From NCBI RefSeq assembly GCF_000003855.2, contig NW_003101681.1, positions 1,551,532-1,615,531 of the forward strand: a stretch of 64,000 bases of DNA, written 5' to 3'. A program made the position numbers and the translations under genes. The notes under the pieces are model-generated. The model ran no database searches and had not been told where the DNA came from. It worked only from the letters and a program-made list of their open reading frames with translations. This stretch comes from Blastomyces gilchristii SLH14081 (Eukaryota > Ascomycota > Eurotiomycetes > Onygenales > Ajellomycetaceae). This document shows, one piece after another, positions 56,852 to 64,000 of the stretch (position 1 is the stretch's first letter; every line of letters begins with the position of its first letter).

Positions 56852-58823
56852 AAAAGACTAGCTTCTGTTCAAACTTATAAACAGAAGCTTGAAGAGGTCA
56901 GACAATAATAATTTAAAGTGAAAATAATAATGAATGTGATTCTTGTATCTACTGTGATGAATAATATATATAATATGAAAGTCATGATAGACAGCAGTCT
57001 ATGTTACTATGCAATAATTAAATCTTCAGTTGTAAGATATTATAACCTTCAGCATACTCTCTTATAAAAACTCTGACTTCTTGCAGAATTTAATGACTGA
57101 AAAGATGTTTACATCTGTTACATGATAAAACTAAACATAGATATCAGAGAACATCAATGTGAAGATGCTTATATATATAAAGTTAATAATCTTGACTATA
57201 ATCTTATGCTAGAACTTGTCTGACTATCTGAACAAGGTATTTTATTAAATGCTTAAAACAGAAGTTTAATATTCTCTAATAATAATCAAGTTCATAAGAA
57301 TGACATTTACAAGACTATGAATCTGACACAGATCTCTGTTAACACTTATAAAATACTCTGAAAGAACTTCTGACAAAGTCACTGACAGAGTTAATAGTAA
57401 GATTATATAACAATCTACTTTATCAGTCTGATCAATATTAAAAAAGTCTGAGAAAAGTTATCTTATATTATAATAACAGATTCTTATACAAAACTCTCTT
57501 AATAATATTATAAATATTTAGATGTCTTCTGATAAGATAATAATGTTATAAATCTATCTCTCTTACAAGATTCAGAAGTGAATCACAGTATCAAGTTAAA
57601 AAAGAAGAATGATAAAAAGTCTGAATTATCATGAGACTCTATAATATATTCTAAAATAAACTTCTTCTTCTTTGAAAGACACTCGATAATCTGCAGGGAA
57701 GAGCACTTCAGAGACAAAACCCAACGCTGATTATAGCTTTTATCTCTTGTAAAGAAATCAGATGAAGAACTCTGATTCTGTGTGAACTATTGAGAACTGA
57801 ATAGATTAATAAAGAAAGATCACTATTCTTTATCTCTTATCAATAAAATTCTAGCTCATATCAGACAAGCTCAATAATTTATAAAGTTAAATATCATCAC
57901 TGCATTTTATAAGATCTGTATTACTGAAGAAGATGAGTGACTTATAGTATTTTAAATATGATATGATTTCTTTGAATGAGTAGTCATATCTTTTGAATTA
58001 GCTAACACTCTTAGTATATTTCAGAAGTATATCAACTGAGCACTCTAAGATTTTCTTAATAAGTTTGTATCTGCTTATCTTGATGACATTCTCATCTTTA
58101 CTAATGAGTTCAGAAAAGAATATCAAGAGCATGTATGAAAAGTATTACAATAATTATAAGAAGCAGAACTATTAACAGATATTAACAAGTGTGATTTTAA
58201 AGTCAAGAGTATGAAATATCTAGGTTTTATCATAGAAGCTGGTAAGAGAATCTGAATAAATTCTGAGAAGATCTCTGCTATTCTTGAATGAAAAGCTTCA
58301 TATACTGTGAAGAGTATATAAAGCTTCATTGAATTCACTAACTTTTATCAGTGATTTATATAAAACTTCACAGATGTTATAAGATCACTTATAGAACTTA
58401 TTAAGAAGAACTCAGTATTTCAATAGTCAGTGAATACTAAAGCTGTATTTATATAAATAAAGAAGATATTTATTAATACTTCTCTACTAATAACATTTGA
58501 CTCTGATTATGAAACAGTTGTTAAAGCTGACTTCTCTAATTATATTATAGAAAAAGCTGTATTATAATATAATAATATAGATGTCTTATAAGCAAGCATT
58601 TTTATATCTAAGAAACTAAGTTCTGCTGAATACAATTATAAGATCTATGATAAGAAACTTCTTATAATAATACACTATTTAGAAGAATGAGACTCTGAAC
58701 TCTGAAGTATCTCTAAATTTAGAATAATCACAGATTATAAGAATCTCAGATATTTCATAATTACTTATAAGCTTACTGAATATCAGATGTGATGATTCAA
58801 GCTATTAAGCTGTTTTCATTTCA
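56852..58823 (+). pseudogene. C2 Gag end and Pol (protease, RT, RNase H start)
   Basis: Continues C2 after C3. RT: DELRFCVNY (~57770), YLDD at 58076-58087 with both catalytic Asp kept, TNEFRKEYQEH (~58110). RNase H begins about 58430 (TVVKADFSNY, KLSSAEYNYKIYDKKLL near 58620) and is cut by A4 at 58824. A 43-bp stretch at 57692-57734 does not match the other C copies (see findings). Confidence 0.82.
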
Positions 58824-59081
58824 TGTAAGAAATCCCGCTTCTCGCGGATTCTTTACCTCTATTTCTATCTCTTATGTAATTAATAGAGTTAGCGGCCCTT
58901 GACTACACACATCTATATAGACTGAAGTTCACAACTACTATTCATAACTTAGCTTGAATACTATTATACATTTAATCTCTACATTTTATCTTTCTACTGT
59001 GAATACTTCTAGTAGTTAATAGTATATATTATATCAAGCTGCAAATATCTGAATAACTATCTGTGAGCTCTTATTCTTACA
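58824..59081 (+). repeat. A4 5' LTR
   Basis: 258 bp, TGTAAGAAATCCCGC to TTATTCTTACA. The outer left end keeps CpGs (CCCGCTTCTCGCGG, AGCGGCC); the inner part is depleted. Confidence 0.93.
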
Positions 59082-59099
59082 TTTCAAGCTCTGTCAGTC

Positions 59100-60750
59100 A
59101 GTAACTATTTATTATAACTGAAAGAACTAGAAACTTATATACTTTAATCTCTGTGAACTCTACTGTAGACACTTAGAAGCAGTTATCTGAATTATGAATA
59201 ATCTCTATAAAAGAAGTCTCAGAGAACTTATTAATTACTTATAGAATATCATTCTCTGCATCTGTGACAGAGAAACTCTCTAAACTTATAAATAAACTAA
59301 TCTCAGTAAAGAACATTCTTGAGCATCTTTTACAGAATTAATCTATTTTTCTATAAGAAATACTTACTGTCTGTAAACACTCTTAAACTGAGTCTCTAGA
59401 TATAATCTTCAGAGATATTTATAAACTGAAAAGAAACTTTCTTAAGCTGTGATTACTTAAGATTATCTACTGAATCATAATTGATAAAAGCTTTTATAAG
59501 TTTGTATTTAAAATTGACTTACAAGCTCAGCTATGTGATATGAAAGATGAAGAAGCTGTTATCTATACAATAATAGATCTCTATTATATCAAAGTCAAGA
59601 ACTGACTGAATTATCTAGAGAATAATTATAAGAGATTCTGTTAATCTGTTCTCAAGACCTATTTAAAGAATAAATTAAGAAACTTTATAAGCTGAACACA
59701 GAACATCTGAACTGTAATTATTAATATTAGAAAAAGAGATAAGAAATCTGATAAAGATTACATACAGTGCTTTATAAAATTATAGTATAAATTAGAATCT
59801 ATGAAAACAGAGTTCTGAAATAAGATCTGAATAATAATATTTATAAAGAGACTGAATAAAAATATATAGAATAAGCTCATTGAGTAAGACTCTAAGTTCT
59901 TAACTTTAAAGAAATTAATAATTCTTATTCATTGCTTACAGATTACTGTAAGAGTTATAGACTTATAAAGAATAAATCACTGATCAGCTCTGTGAGAGCT
60001 AGAATAATAGAGAACAGATTTATCAGAAAAAGATGATAAAATATAAAGAGATTCATATCTGACTACTGAGTAGAAAGAGAGAGCTTTATAAACTCTTATA
60101 AACAGAGTGTATAATAGAGAGATGAAGAAAAAAAGTCTCTACTTTCTCTATTTTAAATCAGAACATCTTCACACAAACTGTCTGAATAAATTAAAATAGA
60201 AATTTGAGAAGTTATAGACAGAGTTAGTAACAGCTTTCTTAAGAATTTTAAAGCTGACATCTGAATCTGTTACTTTCTCAATGAAAATACATGCTTATGA
60301 AGAGAGACTGTACTGCAGTACTACTACCCTATCAGTGTGAAAAGTATTGATAAACTCAGAATTTCAGGTCACTGTAATATTTCTAAAGCTCATGAAGTAA
60401 ATGAGCTAAGTAACAAAAACTGAGAATCTGCTCTTATAATAAGTAGAATATAAGAACTCAGATCTGAGAACTGAGAAACTTATAAGAGTTATCTTTGAAT
60501 TACAAAATCTCTCTGAAACTTAGAGAAGATTTGTGAAAACTGTGAGTCTCACAGATATCACAGATAATATGTACTTAAGACTTGTATAACTTTAAAGACA
60601 CAATTTATACATAGCTGTTTATAAGTTGAATTTATACTTTCAATCAGTGTTGACAGACTTATAAAGATAGAATCAGTTAATACTGTGAAGTTAATTAGAG
60701 AAGATAAGTCTATCTATATAATAACTTTGTAAATATCTGAGAACTTTACA
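59100..60750 (+). pseudogene. A4 Gag and protease region
   Basis: Gag helices, then the knuckle at 60139-60181 with two of its Cys changed to Tyr (TGY to TAY), His and last Cys kept. The protease region follows. Many stops. Confidence 0.65.
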
Positions 60751-60799
60751 GTTATAAAAACTGAGCTTCAGATATCAGAGAAATACTGAGATCTTATAG

Positions 60800-61720
60800 A
60801 GATATTCAGTTCAGCTAAGTTAGCTAAGCTTTTATCTCACTGCAAGAAGAATCTGATAATAGATTTAATAGAAGAATAGAAATTCTTCTGAGAATTAATT
60901 TATAAGCTCTCTCATTATAAGACAGAGATTTTATAGACATATATAAAGAAGAATCTGAAGAATAACTTTATCTGATCTTTACAGATCTCTGCAGAAGTCT
61001 CTGTAATATTTATAAAGAAGAAGAATAAAGATTTCAGATTGTATATAAACTACTATAATCTGAACTTCAGAACTATAAAGAGTTACTACTCTCTATCTCT
61101 GATTGAGAATATGATTAACTGTCTCACAGAAGCTATTATATTTATATAACTGAATATAATTAATATATATACACAGCTGTGAATATAGTCTGAGAATGAA
61201 TGAAAGATTTTCTTTAGAACAATACTAAGATTATTCAAATATCTAGTAATATCTTTTAATTTGACTAATATCTCTATGATATTTCAGTCTTTTATTAATA
61301 AAACACTTCATATATAACTGAATATCTTTGTAATAATATATCTGAATAATGTGATAATATACTTTATAAAGAAGAAAGAACACACTGAGTATATATAAAC
61401 TATATTAAAGATCTTAGATGAGACAGAACTGTATATTAAGCTTATAAAGTATAACTTCAGTATCTATCAAATTAATTTTCTAGAATATATAATCACTGTA
61501 AATAATATTCAGATGAAATCTTCATAGATTAAGACTATTCTATTATAATTAGAGTTAACTAGTATTTATAAGCTTCAGATCTTTCTGAGCTTTGTGAATT
61601 TCTATAGATAATTTATCTTTATATTCATAAGAATTTTCTTAACTCTTACAGATATACTGAAGAATGTAAATAAGAAGAAGTTATTCTGTGAATAAAGAAT
61701 GAAAAGATTGTTGAGAAGAA
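60800..61720 (+). pseudogene. A4 reverse transcriptase
   Basis: Same motifs as A1 and A3: SVIFIKKKNKDFRLYINYYN (61000-61060), FDLTNISMIFQSFINKTL (61257-61310), catalytic box YLNN at 61339-61350. The RNase H start follows. Confidence 0.8.
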
Positions 61721-61773
61721 AGAACTGTAAGACTTTCTTATCTCAGGAGCTCACAGAGCTTTACAAGATTAAA

Positions 61774-62146
61774 GCCCCGTGGCTGAATAGTTAATGCAGC
61801 CACCCGGTAGCACCTTGGCGTGGGAAACTAAGGCGCGTGGGTTCGAAACCGCAGGGGATACATTAAATCCGGAACTCAAGCACCTCAGGTTTCTAATAAA
61901 TACAGAGGTGTACAAATTGCTTCAATGAATCACTCTATGTTCCTGAGCTGGGAAGTTATTATTGCATGTATCTAATTGTCACTTCTTTGTATTTTTCTAT
62001 GTTCTTGTTATCTTGGTGTGGTCTCAACACCTGTATTTTCTCCTGTATAATTAACACTTGATCTGTATTTAACATCATGTAAGAACTTATCATTACTCCG
62101 CTTGCATATGAGTATAATGAAAGAATAACAATAATAATAATAATAA
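61774..62146 (+). mobile_element. SINE copy 6 (in A4)
   Basis: 373 bp, forward, head GCCCCGTGGCTGAATAG, AAT tail. Duplication TTTACAAGATTAAA at 61760-61773 and 62147-62160. Confidence 0.92.
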
Positions 62147-62160
62147 TTTACAAGATTAAA

Positions 62161-62422
62161 ACAGATATTTACAGATATAGTGATACTATTTCACTTTAAT
62201 CTCTTACTCTTAATTAGATTAAAGACAGATATCTTCTTCTTTATAATTTCAGAAATAGTCTTATAACTATAGTTAAATGAGAATTGAGTTTCAGTGATCT
62301 TTTTCTCATAGAAGATGTAACTTATAAAGATTAACTATAATATTTATAATCAGAAGCTTCTCATAATAGTGAAATTCTTTTATTACTGATATCACTACTT
62401 TAAGAGTCTTGTAATAGTGATT
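62161..62422 (+). pseudogene. A4 RNase H piece
   Basis: Counterpart of A1 15660-15410: degraded RNase H between the SINE and the LINE fragment. No open frame. Confidence 0.5.
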
Positions 62423-62432
62423 ACTGTTAGAA

Positions 62433-63273
62433 TCAATAAAAGAATCTTGTTTAGACAAGTGAAATAAAAGCTGGTAGAAACAAAAGAAGAGTATACATTA
62501 TTCAAGATTTGAAACAAAACTCAAGTGAAAATCTTATTCAATTAAATGTAAAAAGAAAATATTCTCATCTATAATACAGCTGAAACTAGAACATGGCTAT
62601 TTCAAATCTTATATGCAAAGATTTGATGATAGATTTGATTTAATAGAATGCTCATTCTGCAATGCAAATGAGAATTCTGAGTATATTATAATACACTGTG
62701 CATTATACAATAGTCTCAGAGACAGATTGAAAGAGAAGTATGATCTAAATTAATTAAATATAATATTCTTATTTTCAACTGAGACAGGAATTAAATACTT
62801 AATAGACTTTCTATCAGAAACTCAAGCAGTGACAAGAAAATGACTAAATTCAGAAATATCTGAATATGAAGAGGAGGAAATCAATCAGATATAGTCCATT
62901 AAAACAGCTATATACTATCTTTTAATAATTTGTTTTGTTACTATCTCTCTTTACTTTATCTTTTCCTTTCAAGTCTTTTCTATCTATCTAGTTAATGTGT
63001 CTATCTTTGAGACTGTGTTCTTTTTCACTTTTCTTTTATCATGATATTGTCAAATGGTTTCAAAGTATTAGAAGATGTTAAAATACTGCAATTTGTAAAC
63101 AGTTTTTGTATTCTGAGCTGGAATTTTCTGATTTTGCATATCTGAAATTGATGAATGTATAATAGTTAACTGTACAGATATAGGAAAAACCCTGAGAACT
63201 AAAAGTTCTCAGGTAGATGTTATAGTCTCTGACTGCATAGATCTATAATTGAAGAATAATAATAATAATAATA
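62433..63273 (+). mobile_element. 5'-truncated LINE copy 3 (in A4)
   Basis: 841 bp: it starts just after RNase H (NKRILFRQ), with the C-terminal finger CSFCNANENSEYI near 62655-62705, the 3' UTR, hairpin CTGAGAACT/AGTTCTCAG (about 63192-63212) and (AAT)n tail. Duplication ACTGTTAGAA at 62423-62432 and 63274-63283. Confidence 0.93.
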
Positions 63274-63283
63274 ACTGTTAGAA

Positions 63284-64000
63284 CTGATTATAATAGCTTA
63301 TAATAGTTTACTTTAACTAAGAAACTCTTATAACAGTAGATTTACTGAGCTCAGAGACTGAGTGAGTTCTGATTCAAGATAGAGTATATTAAGAGAACTA
63401 AGAACTCAGTGAATGAACTCTCTCATAGATATAACTATATCAAGAAGATCAGAGTAATAGATACAGAGAGACTAGAGAAGACAGAAAAGCTTTACAGAAT
63501 ACTCAGACTGAGTGTTATAAAGAGATTGACTGAAGAGTCTCTTAATTTCTTATAAGAGAAGAGAGAAGAGAGAGAAAAGAAGTCTGTACAATTACTCTTT
63601 ATAACACTGAGAGTCAACACTCTGAGAATCTCTGTGAGAATTCTTGAAGAGAATATCTATAATTTAAAGAGTTTATGAACTTTGAGAAGTATTATAAAAG
63701 ATCTGATATAAGAAGAAACAGAGTATAAGTCTTTATAACATCTGCTGTTCAGATTATCAGAACTATAACTAAAGAATGAATATACTCAGTATATTTAGAA
63801 ACTGCTCACAGCAGAGATCAATTCTGCAGAAATAAAGAATTGAAGAGACTTAAATAATCTCTTATAAAGAGAGAGCTGAATTTATATATCTATAAATAAG
63901 TTTCTATATATAGAGCTTATTAAAAGGGATCATGGACTCCTCCTCTCATAAGTCATTTTATAGATACTAGAACTGATGAGGTACTTATAAAAATACTTCT
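63284..64000 (+). pseudogene. A4 RNase H end and integrase start
   Basis: Counterpart of A1 15410-14690. A charged linker (63540-63600), then the approach to the His finger near 63930. The segment 63925-63965 keeps GG and CC pairs that the other A copies lack and does not align cleanly with them. Cut by the window end. Confidence 0.55.

Larger units (their letters stand above)
36232..58823 (+). mobile_element. LTR element C2 (Gypsy chromovirus), host of B2, C3 and A4
   Basis: Starts with an LTR at 36232 inside A3. C2 blocks in the window: 36232-37962 (with SINE copy 4), 44784-45142, 56852-58823. Between them sit B2 and C3. At 58824 A4 is inserted, and the rest of C2 lies beyond the window. 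Junctions were checked against the C3/C4 sequence. Confidence 0.85.
58824..64000 (+). mobile_element. LTR element A4 (Gypsy chromovirus), inserted in C2
   Basis: Forward copy of family A with 5' LTR 58824-59081 (258 bp), then gag, protease, RT, RNase H and the start of integrase. SINE copy 6 and LINE copy 3 are inserted. It runs past the window end. Confidence 0.88.

Noticed and set aside
25329..62150. CRISPR-like array from the recurring ~375-bp repeats and AAT tracts
   Set aside because: The copies are dispersed, differ in orientation and each has its own target duplication; no spacer pattern.

Overview
The window looks like a fungal (probably filamentous ascomycete) gene desert: 64 kb with no recognisable host gene, made entirely of transposable elements inserted into one another and riddled with C-to-T / G-to-A transitions. 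The fungal reading is an inference from RIP-like hypermutation, chromodomain-bearing Gypsy elements, a Tad/I-like LINE and short GT..CTAAC..AG introns. No species is named. The labels A, B, C, LINE, SINE and MITE are local names used only here.

Families. A is a Gypsy chromovirus of about 7.25 kb (258-bp LTR TGTAAG..CTTACA): copies A1 (3055-18640, minus), A2 (26621-34755, minus), A3 (34756-36231, plus, fragment) and A4 (58824-64000, plus). B is a Gypsy element of 8.3 kb (184-bp LTR TGTGATTC..): B1 (5380-13707, sense minus) and B2 (37963-44779, sense plus, pol deleted, 168-bp LTR). C is a Gypsy chromovirus of about 5.7 kb (270-310-bp LTR TGTGGCGGG..): C1 (22424-26620, plus), C2 (36232 to beyond the window, plus), C3 (45143-56846, plus) and C4 (51051-56715, minus, complete). 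There are also one near-complete LINE (1-22423, plus), two 5'-truncated LINE copies, six copies of a tRNA-headed SINE of about 375 bp, and two 504/505-bp MITEs.

Nesting. Left half: A2 contains C1, which contains the LINE, which contains A1, which contains B1. A2 itself sits in A3. Right half: A3 contains C2. C2 contains a SINE, B2 (itself holding a LINE fragment and a MITE), C3 (holding a SINE, an assembly gap and, in its 3' LTR, the inverted C4) and A4 (holding a SINE and a LINE fragment). Target-site duplications were read directly for A1 (ATTCA), B1 (ACAG), B2 (ATGT), C3 (CAGAG), C4 (CATAC), all SINEs, both LINE fragments and both MITEs.

Points of most interest. (1) Family B carries, on the strand opposite gag-pol, a conserved multi-exon gene between integrase and the 3' LTR. 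Both copies share frame, stop sites, an N-terminal membrane segment and a 55-nt intron. (2) Hypermutation hits mainly CpG in the LTR pairs and spares the outermost 100-180 bp of every element, as well as whole short elements. (3) SINE and LINE share their last ~30 bp, which points to LINE-driven SINE mobilisation. (4) B2 is a pol-less derivative that keeps gag, the antisense gene and both LTRs. All coding regions are degraded by stop codons, so they are annotated as pseudogenes.
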